A stretch of 64,000 nt of DNA from Pacificispira sp965223125 (GTDB lineage: Bacteria > Pseudomonadota > Alphaproteobacteria > UBA8366 > Aestuariispiraceae): NCBI GenBank assembly GCA_965223125.1, contig OZ244984.1, forward strand, positions 2,666,001 to 2,730,000. The letters are read 5' to 3'. This document shows positions 51,573 to 60,205 of the stretch, in pieces; position 1 is the stretch's first letter; each line of letters starts with the position of its first letter. Under the pieces are notes generated by a model. It did not search any database. It worked only from the letters and a program-made list of their open reading frames with translations, and had not been told where the DNA came from. The position numbers were made by a program, and so were the translations under genes.

Positions 51573-52022
51573 TCCCGAATCTCCATCGTTCATCCTTGGG
51601 GCATGATCCCCCATGCGCATTCATCCCTTCAACTGGGTCGAAGGAAAGCGCGCAACGATACACAGTGGCTCACATTGCCGTGATTCAGGGGAGTTGCAGA
51701 AAATTGAACCATGATTGTTCTGAGCATAAGGAATTCGACCAAATAATCACTGATATAATTGATAAGACTGTTTATGTTCAAAGAACGACATTTTTGATTG
51801 GTGACCATAATTCTGCACCATTCGATATATGAACATCGATAAAATGATTCCATATTTTTTCTTGAATCGCCCTTGTTTATTTTATTTAATTCAAAAGTCT
51901 CAGGAAATTGGTGAAAAACCATTCCATGGATGAGTCAATATTACGGGATACAAGAGGGTGTGCAGGACTTAACTCCATGCCGACCCGCCGTATAGAACAA
52001 TAATCGAAATGGGGGTGGTGCG
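51573..52022. other. AT-rich 450-bp intergenic region
   Basis: Between the divergent reductase and BCCT genes the sequence becomes strongly AT-rich at about 51690-51930. Short frames occur on both strands, but none has a ribosome-binding site or a recognisable product. It probably holds the promoters of both genes. The BCCT gene start is preceded by a G-rich GGGGGTGG site. Confidence 0.5.
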
Positions 52023-53660
52023 ATGAGCAACCAGGATTCTTCTCAAGGAATACCCGAACCGGAAGGTCATTCCGACCTGATCGAAACGGATCACGAAATC
52101 GGTCAGCATAATATCGAGGGCAAGGTCGGGCCGTTCGGATTTGATATCCACAATCCGGTCTTTGCCATATCGGGTCTGTCCGTCGTCGCGTTCGTATTCT
52201 ACACGCTGGCCCTGCCGGAGCATTCGGGTGCGCTGTTCAGCGCGCTGTTTTCGTCGGTGACGAAAGGGTTCGACTGGTTCTTTCTCGGCTCGGCCAATAT
52301 TTTCGTCCTCTTCTGCCTGGGGCTGATCGTCAGTCCGCTTGGCCGGGTCAGGCTGGGCGGGGCAGATGCCACGCCGGATTACAGCTATCTCGGCTGGTTC
52401 GCGATGCTGTTCGCAGCCGGCATGGGGATCGGGCTGATGTTCTATGGCGTTTCGGAGCCAATGAGCCATTTTTCTTCTGCCATGGGCGGGACTGCCGTTG
52501 ACGCCGGTGTTCGGACGGATTGGGCTCCGCTTGGTGCCGCTGCGGGCGATCAGGCGGAAAGCATGCGACTCGGCATGGCCGCCACCATATTTCACTGGGG
52601 GCTGCATCCCTGGGCGATCTATGCCGTTGTGGCGTTGGCACTGGCTCTGTTTTCCTACAACAAGGGTCTGCCGCTCTCCATCCGCTCCGCCTTCTATCCG
52701 ATCTTCGGGGAGCGGGTCTGGGGCTGGACCGGTCATGTCATCGATACGCTGGCAGTCTTTGCGACGCTCTTCGGTCTGGCAACCTCGCTTGGTCTCGGTG
52801 CAACCCAGGCCAATGCCGGGCTGAATGCCCTGTTCGGCCTTCCTGTCGGCCCGACATCGGAGGTGATCCTGATTTCCGCAATCACGGCGATTGCCCTGAT
52901 TTCTGTCCTGCGTGGACTGGATGGCGGCGTGAAGGTTCTCTCTGAAATCAATATGGGTCTTGCGCTGCTGCTGTTGCTCTTCGTGCTGTTCGTCGGCCCG
53001 ACACTCGCGATCCTGACCGGGTTTGTCTCCAATCTGGGGGCCTATCTGGAATATCTCCCGGCGCTGTCCAATCCAGTCGGGCGGGAGGATGTCAACTTCA
53101 TGCAGGGCTGGACTTCCTTCTACTGGGCCTGGTGGATTTCCTGGTCACCCTTCGTCGGGATGTTCATTGCCCGGGTCAGTCGGGGCCGGACGGTGCGTGA
53201 ATTCATCACCTGCGTGTTGCTGATCCCCTCACTGGTCTGCGTGTTGTGGATGTCGGTTTTTGGCGGCACCGCAATCCAGCAGGTTCTTATGGAAGGCTAT
53301 ACCGCTGCCCAGGATGCGCCGCTGGAACTGAAGCTGTTCGAGATGCTGAAGGAACTGCCGCTGGTCCAGATAACGTCCTTTGTCGGGATCGTGCTGGTCA
53401 TCGTGTTCTTCGTCACCTCCTCCGACAGCGGTTCGCTGGTGATCGATACGATCACGGCGGGTGGCAAGGTCGATGCCCCTGTGCCACAGCGCGCCTTCTG
53501 GTGCATCTTCGAAGGGGCGGTCGCAATCGTGCTGCTGCTCTCAGTCGGTGGATTGAGTTCGCTTCAGTCCATGGTGATCTCGACAGGGCTTCCCTTTACA
53601 GTCGTCCTGTTGCTGATGTGCTATGCCATCTTCCGGGGGTTGATGTCAGAGAAGCGATAG
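52023..53660 (+). CDS. BCCT-family betaine/carnitine/choline transporter
   Basis: This is a 545-residue secondary transporter with about twelve membrane helices. The family signature is present as AAGMGIGLMFYGVSEPM in helix 3-4 and HWGLHPWAIYAVVALALA. The Trp-rich segment FYWAWWISWSPFVGMFIARVSRGRTVREF is helix 8, and VIVFFVTSSDSGSLVID follows. It imports glycine betaine, choline or DMSP for osmoprotection. An acidic 40-residue N-terminal tail precedes the first helix. An intrinsic terminator follows. Confidence 0.95.
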   Translation: MSNQDSSQGIPEPEGHSDLIETDHEIGQHNIEGKVGPFGFDIHNPVFAISGLSVVAFVFYTLALPEHSGALFSALFSSVTKGFDWFFLGSANIFVLFCLGLIVSPLGRVRLGGADATPDYSYLGWFAMLFAAGMGIGLMFYGVSEPMSHFSSAMGGTAVDAGVRTDWAPLGAAAGDQAESMRLGMAATIFHWGLHPWAIYAVVALALALFSYNKGLPLSIRSAFYPIFGERVWGWTGHVIDTLAVFATLFGLATSLGLGATQANAGLNALFGLPVGPTSEVILISAITAIALISVLRGLDGGVKVLSEINMGLALLLLLFVLFVGPTLAILTGFVSNLGAYLEYLPALSNPVGREDVNFMQGWTSFYWAWWISWSPFVGMFIARVSRGRTVREFITCVLLIPSLVCVLWMSVFGGTAIQQVLMEGYTAAQDAPLELKLFEMLKELPLVQITSFVGIVLVIVFFVTSSDSGSLVIDTITAGGKVDAPVPQRAFWCIFEGAVAIVLLLSVGGLSSLQSMVISTGLPFTVVLLLMCYAIFRGLMSEKR

Positions 53661-53683
53661 CCAAAAGGCGGATCCAAGTTGCG

Positions 53684-53722
53684 CCCCCGGAGTCGGTTCT
53701 GCCGTGCTCCGGGGGTGTTTTA
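53684..53722 (+). terminator. Intrinsic terminator after the BCCT gene
   Basis: CCCCCGGAG (53684-53692) pairs with CTCCGGGGG (53707-53715), a perfect 9-bp stem with a 14-nt loop. It is followed by TGTTTTATT and lies about 24 bp after the stop codon. Confidence 0.9.
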
Positions 53723-53863
53723 TTATGGATGCCTATTATCGTCACTTCACCCGTGTGAGGGGCTTCAGCCTCGCAACCTTGTTCTGGCAACCGCCTCCGT
53801 GGTACGTGTGGTTCAGCGCGGGAAATCGTGCATTCGGCTTTTGCAGGGGATGCGGTACCACCT

Positions 53864-54415
53864 ATGGCAGACAATCAGAGCGCGCGGGCATTGCCGGTAC
53901 CACCGGCCACTGAAATCGACGAGGCAGAACATCTGGCCGAGGATCGGCTGGCGCATCTGGTCCGCTATGTAGCGCGCGGGGTCACCCGATCCCTGCAACT
54001 GCGTCTTGCCGAACATGGTATTCAGTTCGGAGGATGGGTGTTCCTGCGGATTTTATGGGAGACGGATGGCCTGTCGCAGCGTCAGTTGAGCGAACGGGCG
54101 GGCCTGATGGAATCAACGACCCATACGGCACTGCGCAAGCTGGAAGCGCAGGGATATCTGACACGCCAGCACCCGCCCGGCGACCGCAAGCGCCTGCTGG
54201 TATTCCTGACGCCGGAAGGACGCGCGGCGCGCGATATTCTGGTCCCGCTGGCCGAAGAGGTGAATGCGGTATCCGTGCATGGATTGGCAGAGCAGGATAT
54301 CGAGATCCTGCGTCAGCATCTCCTCACCATGGCCCGGAACCTGGATGCGGATGAGGCCGCCGCCCTGCTGAACGGTGTCTCGGTCCCGTCAACACGAGGT
54401 CGCACACCGCTTTGA
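53864..54415 (+). CDS. MarR-family transcriptional regulator
   Basis: This is a 183-residue winged-helix regulator. An N-terminal extension precedes the MarR core: RSLQLRLAEHGIQFGGWVFLRILWETDGLSQRQLSERAGLMESTTHTALRKLEAQGYL, then the wing RQHPPGDRKRLLVFLTPEG. ATG at 53864 is preferred; a GTG at 53828 is possible. MarR proteins with aromatic ligands often control oxygenase operons. The convergent Rieske oxygenase gene starts 4 bp after this gene ends. Two copies of a TTAGAYATCTAA palindrome in the cluster are the likely binding sites. Confidence 0.88.
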   Translation: MADNQSARALPVPPATEIDEAEHLAEDRLAHLVRYVARGVTRSLQLRLAEHGIQFGGWVFLRILWETDGLSQRQLSERAGLMESTTHTALRKLEAQGYLTRQHPPGDRKRLLVFLTPEGRAARDILVPLAEEVNAVSVHGLAEQDIEILRQHLLTMARNLDADEAAALLNGVSVPSTRGRTPL

Positions 54416-54418
54416 AGC

Positions 54419-55699
54419 CTATTCCGCAGCCTGCTCGCTGCGAATCTTGCTGCGCCAGTCGATCTCTTTCGGCAGGACCTCCTGATAGGACTGGACGAAA
54501 GCGAGGTCGGGCATGTCCGGGCCGGTGCCGAGGGCGTGGCCGGTTTCTGCCATGGTCCGGGCAGCATCGATCATCAGGCGCCGGAATTCGACGATGGCCA
54601 TGTCCGATGCGCCCAGAATATCATGCGTGCGATCAGCAATCGGTCCCATGCTGACCCACATCGCAATATCCTGATTCGGAATTCCCGGAATGCCGGTGAA
54701 GCTGTCGCCCGATGCCATCAGGGCACGGTCCTGCAGGAAGCCATTATCCAGCGTGCGGATCGGCGACCAGTCCGGATTGAGATCGACCCCCGGCACCGCA
54801 TGGCAGAACTGACGCCACTCCTGGGTCCCGGTGCAGCGGTCCCTGTCACCCCAGGCTACGAAATAGAACATCGTCGTTTCATCATCCACCGGCACGTTGA
54901 TGCTGGCGACATTGTAGAGGTTGTTCGGCGGGATCAGGGAGACGAAGGGGGCGATATATTCCGTGACCCGGATATAGTCATGGGTGGCCGCCTGTTTGAT
55001 CGGGCGGCGGATCGCGGCGTAGTGAAAGCCGTAGGGCGTGCGCTCGATCTGCATCTTCGGGGCTTTGTCAGTCGACGGGCGATACCAGCTCTTGTCGTCG
55101 GCTTCCGCCCCTGAAACACGGGCAGGTTTCATGTCGGAGACATGGAGGGAGGAGGAATGTGCGGAATCGATCTGGCCTTCCTGGATCTGCGCCCAGTTGC
55201 ACGGGATCTTGATTTTCAGAATGCTGACCTGATGATCGGGATTGACCGCGAAGGGCGGGGCGCGGAAGGGCTGCATTTCCTCGACCGGTCCGATATAGGC
55301 CCAGACGAATCCACCGCTTTCATGGATCGGATAGGATCGCTGCTTCAACTTTTCCTTCAGGGTGCTGCCGGGTGGTTCGGAGACCATTTCGGTAACATTG
55401 CCCGCGACATCCATCTTCCAGCCATGATAGAGGCAGCGCAGCCCGCATTCCTCGTTCCGGCCCAGCGCCAGCAGGGCACCGCGATGCGGGCAATGGCCGT
55501 CCAGCACGCCCAGCTTGCCGTTGCTGTCGCGAAAGGCGACCAGTTCCGTGCCCAGGATGCGCAGGCGAACAGGTTTTCCGTCCGGCTCCGCCACTTCCTC
55601 GGACATGCAGACCGGTATCCAGTGGCGGCGCATCAATTGGCCCATCGGGGCATCGCCCTCGACCCGGCACAGCAGGTCATTTTCCTCGCGCGTCAACAT
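54419..55699 (-). CDS. Rieske non-haem iron oxygenase, phthalate 4,5-dioxygenase-like
   Basis: This is a 426-residue ring-hydroxylating oxygenase. The Rieske centre uses C70, H72, C89 and H92 (CPHRG and CLYHGW). The mononuclear iron site is D178-x2-H181-x4-H186 in QIDSAHSSSLH. The start MLTREENDLLCRVEGDAPMGQLMRRHWIPV is typical of the phthalate dioxygenase (OphA2/Pht3) group. Genes for a matching FMN/ferredoxin reductase, a dehydrogenase and a decarboxylase lie on the other side of a shared promoter, giving a complete upper phthalate route. Confidence 0.88.
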   Translation of the reverse strand: MLTREENDLLCRVEGDAPMGQLMRRHWIPVCMSEEVAEPDGKPVRLRILGTELVAFRDSNGKLGVLDGHCPHRGALLALGRNEECGLRCLYHGWKMDVAGNVTEMVSEPPGSTLKEKLKQRSYPIHESGGFVWAYIGPVEEMQPFRAPPFAVNPDHQVSILKIKIPCNWAQIQEGQIDSAHSSSLHVSDMKPARVSGAEADDKSWYRPSTDKAPKMQIERTPYGFHYAAIRRPIKQAATHDYIRVTEYIAPFVSLIPPNNLYNVASINVPVDDETTMFYFVAWGDRDRCTGTQEWRQFCHAVPGVDLNPDWSPIRTLDNGFLQDRALMASGDSFTGIPGIPNQDIAMWVSMGPIADRTHDILGASDMAIVEFRRLMIDAARTMAETGHALGTGPDMPDLAFVQSYQEVLPKEIDWRSKIRSEQAAE

Positions 55700-55723
55700 G
55701 GCATTCCCTCCGAAGAATTATTA

Positions 55724-55735
55724 TTAGATATCTAA
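55724..55735. promoter_or_regulatory. Operator-like palindrome TTAGATATCTAA, copy 1
   Basis: This is a perfect 12-bp palindrome located 25 bp upstream of the oxygenase start and about 105 bp upstream of the reductase start. It is followed by GAAAAACT. An almost identical sequence occurs at 59039 upstream of the TAXI-TRAP genes. The size and symmetry fit a MarR-type site. Confidence 0.6.
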
Positions 55736-55840
55736 GAAAAACTAGCGCAATCCGACGCGGTCGTCTAGACTGATTGCGCATGAGGAAGCGTCAAGCGCCC
55801 GCAGAGGCGCGCCGAAACCGGATGGGTAGCAAGGATTATG

Positions 55841-56773
55841 ATGGATCTCGAAATCCGTGCGAAGCGGGAAATCGCGCTTGGAATCTGGGAATTCGAACTG
55901 GTAGCGCCGGACGGAACTGACCTGCCGCCCTTCACGGCGGGCGGGCATCTGTCGATTGAAACACCATCGAAGGCGATGCGGCACTATTCACTGAGCAACA
56001 ATCCATCCGAACGGCACCGCTACGTCATCGCGGTCAAGCATGAGGCCCAGAGCCGGGGCGGATCCCGCTCGATGGTAAAGGAAACCTCGGTCGGTGATCG
56101 TCTTCGCGTAGATCAGCCGGGTAACGATTTCCCGCTGGTGGATGCGCCGGGATACATCCTTGTCGCGGGCGGGATCGGGATCACGCCTATTCTCTCCATG
56201 GCCCGTTATCTGACCGATCAGGGCAAGCCGTTCATACTGATCTATTGCACCCGCAGCCCCGAGATGGCGGCCTATCTGGATGTTCTGTCCGGTGCGGCGG
56301 TTGCTGGTGAGATCATCATCCATCATGATGAGGGTGATCTGGACCAGGTCTATGATTTCTGGGATCATTTCGAGCTACCGACAAAGGCGCATGTCTATTG
56401 CTGCGGTCCCGCACCCTTGATGGAGGAGGTGCGGGGCATGACTGGCCACTGGCCTGAACCCGCTGTGCATTTCGAGGATTTCAAACCGGTCGAGGTTGTG
56501 CGCGCCGATGATGTCGCCTTTCAGGTGCACCTGTCAAAATCTGGTAAAGTGGTGGAGGTTCCTGCCGACCGCACGGTTCTGGAGGCGTTGCGTGATGCCG
56601 GAATCAGCGTGGTCAGTTCCTGTGAGAGCGGCACCTGCGGCACTTGCAAAACCCGCTATAGTGCAGGGGAAGTCGACCATCGAGACATGGTGTTGATGGA
56701 TGAGGAAAAGTCCGACCATATCATGATCTGCGTATCGCGCGTGAAGGCCGGAGACCTGACCCTTGACCTCTGA
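55841..56773 (+). CDS. Phthalate dioxygenase reductase-like protein (FMN, NAD, 2Fe-2S)
   Basis: This is a 310-residue electron-transfer protein. It has the class IA order: FMN domain (FTAGGHLSIETPS, RHYSLSN at 47-50), NAD domain (LVAGGIGITPILSMARYL, VYCCGPAPLM) and a C-terminal plant-type ferredoxin with C261, C266, C269 and C297. The second of two adjacent ATGs (55841) is five bases from AAGGA and is preferred. It passes NADH electrons to the Rieske oxygenase encoded divergently. Its end overlaps the next gene. Confidence 0.92.
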   Translation: MDLEIRAKREIALGIWEFELVAPDGTDLPPFTAGGHLSIETPSKAMRHYSLSNNPSERHRYVIAVKHEAQSRGGSRSMVKETSVGDRLRVDQPGNDFPLVDAPGYILVAGGIGITPILSMARYLTDQGKPFILIYCTRSPEMAAYLDVLSGAAVAGEIIIHHDEGDLDQVYDFWDHFELPTKAHVYCCGPAPLMEEVRGMTGHWPEPAVHFEDFKPVEVVRADDVAFQVHLSKSGKVVEVPADRTVLEALRDAGISVVSSCESGTCGTCKTRYSAGEVDHRDMVLMDEEKSDHIMICVSRVKAGDLTLDL

Positions 56774-57983
56774 TCCGCCCGACGATCAGCCCGTGCGTCT
56801 GGGCGTGGCCGGTCTGGGCCGCGCCTTCATGCTGATGCTGCAAAGCTTCGAGGCTGATCCGCGTATCAAACTGACAGCCTGTGCCGCACCCCGTGCCCTG
56901 TCACGCGATGCCTTCGTGTCGCGGTTCGGCGGTCGGGCTTATGAAACCGTTGAGGAACTGTGCGCCGATCCGGATGTCGATGCGATCTATATTGCTTGCC
57001 CGCACCAGATGCACCGCGCCCATGCGGAGGCGGCGCTGGCTGCGGGCAAGCACGTTCTGCTGGACAAACCCCTCTGTGTTTCGCTGGAGGACGGGGTTGC
57101 CATCGCAGAAGCGGCAGAGCGGGCCGGTCGCCACGTCATCGTCGGACCAAGCCACAGTTTCGATGCACCAGTGCTTAAGGCTCGCGCCTTGATCGACAGC
57201 GGTGAACTGGGTTCAGTGCGGATGATCCATGCGCTGAACTATACCGACTTTCTCTATCGGCCCCGCCGACCGGAGGAACTGGTGACGGAAGAAGGCGGCG
57301 GTGTGCTGTTCAGCCAGGGCGTTCATCAGGTTGATATCGTGCGGCTGCTTGGTGGCGGGATGGTGGAAAGCCTGCGCGCCTCCACCGGGCGCTGGGACGA
57401 TGCGCGCCCGACTGAATGCGCCTATGCCGCTCATCTGAGCTTTGCGGACGGATGTTTCGCCAGTTTGACCTATTCCGGCTTCGCGCATTTCAACAGCGAT
57501 GAATACTGCGACTGGATCGGGGAACTGGGGCATGACGGTGATCCGGATGCCTATGGCCGGGCGCGCCGCGCGCTGCAATCGGCACCGACAGCGGCGGAGG
57601 AAATCCGCCTGAAGATCGAACGGACCTTCGGGTCAGCCCCCGATCCTGCCCTACCCCGGCACAATGAACATTTTGGGCCGATCCTGGTCAGTTGCGATGG
57701 GGCCGACCTGCGCCTGACCCCGGACGGGGTCTGGGTCTACGGTCATACGGAGCGTCGCTTCGTGCCGGTGCCGCTGACGGCGGTACCGCGCATCGGCGTG
57801 CTGGATGCGCTTGTCGCCGCGGTGCGGCAGGACCGGGTGGCGGTGCAGGATGCACGCTGGGGGTTGGCAAGCCTGGAAGTCTGCCATGCGATCCTTGCTT
57901 CTGCGGCGGCGAAATCGGAGATCATGTTGTCGCATCAGGTTCCGGTACATGGACGAAGAAACATCGAGAAGGGAACATCATGA
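56763..57983 (+). CDS. Gfo/Idh/MocA oxidoreductase, likely phthalate cis-dihydrodiol dehydrogenase
   Basis: This is a 406-residue NAD(P)-dependent dehydrogenase. The Rossmann motif LGVAGLGRAF is at 13-22, IACPHQMHRAH at 78-88, the catalytic K102 in LLDKPLC, and an EGGGVLFSQGVHQVDIVRLL active-site segment. Start is TTG at 56763 with GGAG nine bases upstream; a GTG at 56793 is possible. In Pseudomonas the phthalate dihydrodiol is oxidised by a Gfo/Idh enzyme (Pht4), so context gives the role. Its stop overlaps the next ATG. Confidence 0.82.
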   Translation: MTSDPPDDQPVRLGVAGLGRAFMLMLQSFEADPRIKLTACAAPRALSRDAFVSRFGGRAYETVEELCADPDVDAIYIACPHQMHRAHAEAALAAGKHVLLDKPLCVSLEDGVAIAEAAERAGRHVIVGPSHSFDAPVLKARALIDSGELGSVRMIHALNYTDFLYRPRRPEELVTEEGGGVLFSQGVHQVDIVRLLGGGMVESLRASTGRWDDARPTECAYAAHLSFADGCFASLTYSGFAHFNSDEYCDWIGELGHDGDPDAYGRARRALQSAPTAAEEIRLKIERTFGSAPDPALPRHNEHFGPILVSCDGADLRLTPDGVWVYGHTERRFVPVPLTAVPRIGVLDALVAAVRQDRVAVQDARWGLASLEVCHAILASAAAKSEIMLSHQVPVHGRRNIEKGTS

Positions 57984-58972
57984 CCAATCTGAAACTGTCC
58001 ATCGCCATGGGCGACTATGACCGGACGCGGGCGATTTATGACGAGCGGGTCAGGATTGATGGTGTCGATCCGGTCTGCATGCTCCAGGTGCCGGAGGAAA
58101 TGTTCTTCCGCGCCTTCCGTCACCAGTCCTGCGATGTGTCCGAGCTATCCTTTTCCTCCTATGTCGTCAGCCTGACGCGCCCGGAACCGCATTACGTGGC
58201 GGTGCCGGTCTTCCTGTCGCGGGCGTTCCGGCATACATCGATTTATATCAATACGACCAAGGGAATTGAAACGCCGCAGGACCTGATCGGAAAGAAGATC
58301 GGGATCGCCGAATATCAGTTATCGGCCAATGTCTGGGTCCGTGCGCTGCTGGAGGATGAATATGGCGTGAAGCCATCCGACGTGACCTGGATTCGAGGTG
58401 GGATGGACACGCCGGGCCGCCCGGAGAAGCTGAAAATCGATCTGCCGCCCGATGTGACATTGATCCCCGCGCCGGAGGGAGCGACGCTGAACCAGATGTT
58501 GGCGGAAGGGGAGATCGACGCCTTTATCGGCCCACGCTGGCCACGCAGTTTCAATGAGGGCGATCCGCGCGTTGGACGGCTGTTCCCCGATACCGTCGCT
58601 GCGGCGGAAGATTATTATCGCAAGACCCGGATGTTCCCGATCATGCATCTGCTGGGTGTCCGGCGGTCGCTGGCGGCGGAGCATCCCTGGCTGCCCGGTG
58701 CCTTGATGAAGGCCTTCACCCAGGCCAAGGCCCTGTCCCAGGCAGCACTGGATGACACGTCCGCGACCAAGGTCACGATGCCATTCGTCGAGGATAATCT
58801 GGATCGCGCGCGGCTGCTGATGGGCAAGGACTTCTGGTCCTACGGAGTTGCTGCGAATCAGGCCGTGCTGGACTATTTTCTGGAACAGCACCATCGTCAG
58901 GGGCTGTCCCCGAAACGGGTGACTGTCGAGGAACTGTTCCATCCCTCAACCTATGAATCATACAGTTTGTGA
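57980..58972 (+). CDS. 4,5-dihydroxyphthalate decarboxylase-like protein
   Basis: This is a 330-residue protein with a periplasmic-binding-protein-like fold but no signal peptide, as in Pht5 decarboxylases. It shows LKLSIAMGDYDRTRAIYDERVRIDGVDP, EMFFRAFRHQSCDVSELSFSSYVV, YINTTKGIETPQDLIGKKIGIAEYQ and FIGPRWPRSF. ATG at 57980 overlaps the previous stop and follows GAAGGGAAC. It should yield protocatechuate from 4,5-dihydroxyphthalate. It is the fourth phthalate-type function in the cluster. Confidence 0.87.
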   Translation: MTNLKLSIAMGDYDRTRAIYDERVRIDGVDPVCMLQVPEEMFFRAFRHQSCDVSELSFSSYVVSLTRPEPHYVAVPVFLSRAFRHTSIYINTTKGIETPQDLIGKKIGIAEYQLSANVWVRALLEDEYGVKPSDVTWIRGGMDTPGRPEKLKIDLPPDVTLIPAPEGATLNQMLAEGEIDAFIGPRWPRSFNEGDPRVGRLFPDTVAAAEDYYRKTRMFPIMHLLGVRRSLAAEHPWLPGALMKAFTQAKALSQAALDDTSATKVTMPFVEDNLDRARLLMGKDFWSYGVAANQAVLDYFLEQHHRQGLSPKRVTVEELFHPSTYESYSL

Positions 58973-59024
58973 GGCTGGTTGAGAGGCTGGCGTGATTGGC
59001 AAATTGACAGGTTGAAATCAGCCG

Positions 59025-59050
59025 GTCTAAGCTGATCGTTAGACATCTAA
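59025..59050. promoter_or_regulatory. Operator-like repeats with TTAGACATCTAA, copy 2
   Basis: TTAGACATCTAA (59039-59050) differs from copy 1 at one base, and the matching sequence continues as GAATAACT. An extra half-site GTCTAA (59025-59030) forms a perfect inverted repeat with the TTAGAC of this site. It lies 82 bp upstream of the TAXI binding-protein start, after the decarboxylase gene, and so defines a second promoter in the cluster. Confidence 0.6.
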
Positions 59051-59131
59051 GAATAACTGCCCGTCGGACAAACTGACGGCACCAAACGGAAACGGCACCA
59101 ATGCGTGCCAATTAGGGAGGAAGGAATTATC

Positions 59132-60124
59132 ATGACATTCAAGACATCCATGCTGGCGCTTACCATTGCGGCGGGGACGGCCATCGCCGGAGCCAGTGCG
59201 CAGGCGGCGGAATACAATCTGACCCTTTGCGGGGCCAGCCCCGGTGGACTTTGGTCCTCGCTAGGGACCGGTATCGACAATGCGGTGAAGGCGGCCTATC
59301 CCGGTTCGACAGTCACCTATCAGACTTCCGGCGGCGGCTTTGCCAATGTCGTGCAGTTGGATCAGAACAAATGCGACATGGCGATCATCCATGACGCCGA
59401 AGTGAAGGCGGCGCTGAATGGGCTGGAGCCGTTCAAGGCACCAGTGAACAGCATGAAGACATTGGCGGTCATGTACACATGGGCACCGATGCAGTTGCTG
59501 ATCAGCAAGGACTATGCCGAGGAGCATGGCATCACGACGATGGAGGACATCGCAGCGAAGAAACTGCCGATCAACATCCTGCTCAACCGTCGTGGCAATG
59601 TGGTCAGCGATATCGGTGCCTCCATGCTGACGGCGGTCGGGGCGTCTCCGGCAGAAATCGAATCCTGGGGCGGCAGCGTGACCTATGCCGCATCGAAGGA
59701 ACAGAGCGAGTTGATGCGGGACCGGCGCGCCGATGCGATTCTGAATTCGCTGTTCGTCGGACACAGCTCGATCCGGGAACTGGCTTCCGCCATTGATCTG
59801 AAGCTCATTCCGATCACGCCGGATTCGGCGCAGAAAGTGATGGATGAGTGGAGCATCGGGTCCTTTACCATTCCGGGTGGCGCCTATGATTGGGCACCGG
59901 AAGACACTTATACTGTCACGGTTTCTGCCCAGGTCTTCGTTCGGGAAGATGCGGATCCGAAGATGGTCGAAGATCTGGCGACGGCTCTGATCGATCATGC
60001 TGATCAGGTGAGCGGTGTGCATAAGGCCATGGCCGCGCTTGATACCAAGTTGATGGTGTCGGGTTCCGCCGCACCTTATCACCCTGCGGCAGAGGCCGTT
60101 TACAAGGCCAAAGGTCTGCGCTGA
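59132..60124 (+). CDS. TAXI-family TRAP transporter solute-binding protein
   Basis: This is a 330-residue periplasmic binding protein with a signal peptide (SMLALTIAAGTAIAGASAQAAE). The TAXI pattern is CGASPGGLWSSLGTGIDNAVK, then YQTSGGGFANVVQLDQNKCDMAIIHD, and later LNRRGNVVSDIGASMLTAVG. GGGAGGAAGG precedes the ATG at 59132. Its position in the cluster suggests phthalate or a similar aromatic acid as ligand. Confidence 0.92.
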   Translation: MTFKTSMLALTIAAGTAIAGASAQAAEYNLTLCGASPGGLWSSLGTGIDNAVKAAYPGSTVTYQTSGGGFANVVQLDQNKCDMAIIHDAEVKAALNGLEPFKAPVNSMKTLAVMYTWAPMQLLISKDYAEEHGITTMEDIAAKKLPINILLNRRGNVVSDIGASMLTAVGASPAEIESWGGSVTYAASKEQSELMRDRRADAILNSLFVGHSSIRELASAIDLKLIPITPDSAQKVMDEWSIGSFTIPGGAYDWAPEDTYTVTVSAQVFVREDADPKMVEDLATALIDHADQVSGVHKAMAALDTKLMVSGSAAPYHPAAEAVYKAKGLR

Positions 60125-60146
60125 ACCTTGCCATGACCTGACAGGT

Positions 60147-60175
60147 CGCGCCGGAGGGGCAGTCCCTCCGGCGCG
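60147..60175 (+). terminator. Intercistronic hairpin between TAXI binding protein and permease
   Basis: CGCGCCGGAGGG and CCCTCCGGCGCG form a perfect 12-bp stem with a 5-nt loop, 23 bp after the binding-protein stop. No T tract follows. It is probably a partial terminator or 3' stabiliser that keeps binding-protein mRNA above permease mRNA. Confidence 0.6.
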
Positions 60176-60205
60176 GACTTGTCCCAATGGAATGGAATCC
60201 CCGAC

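Noticed and set aside
51629..51922. A 97-residue minus-strand frame in the AT-rich gap
   Set aside because: Composition reflects AT-rich non-coding DNA, with no ribosome-binding site and no similarity I recognise.
53704..53913. A 69-residue frame between BCCT and the MarR gene, with CRGCG-like cysteines
   Set aside because: It begins inside the terminator stem and runs into the MarR gene in another frame. A real gene is unlikely.
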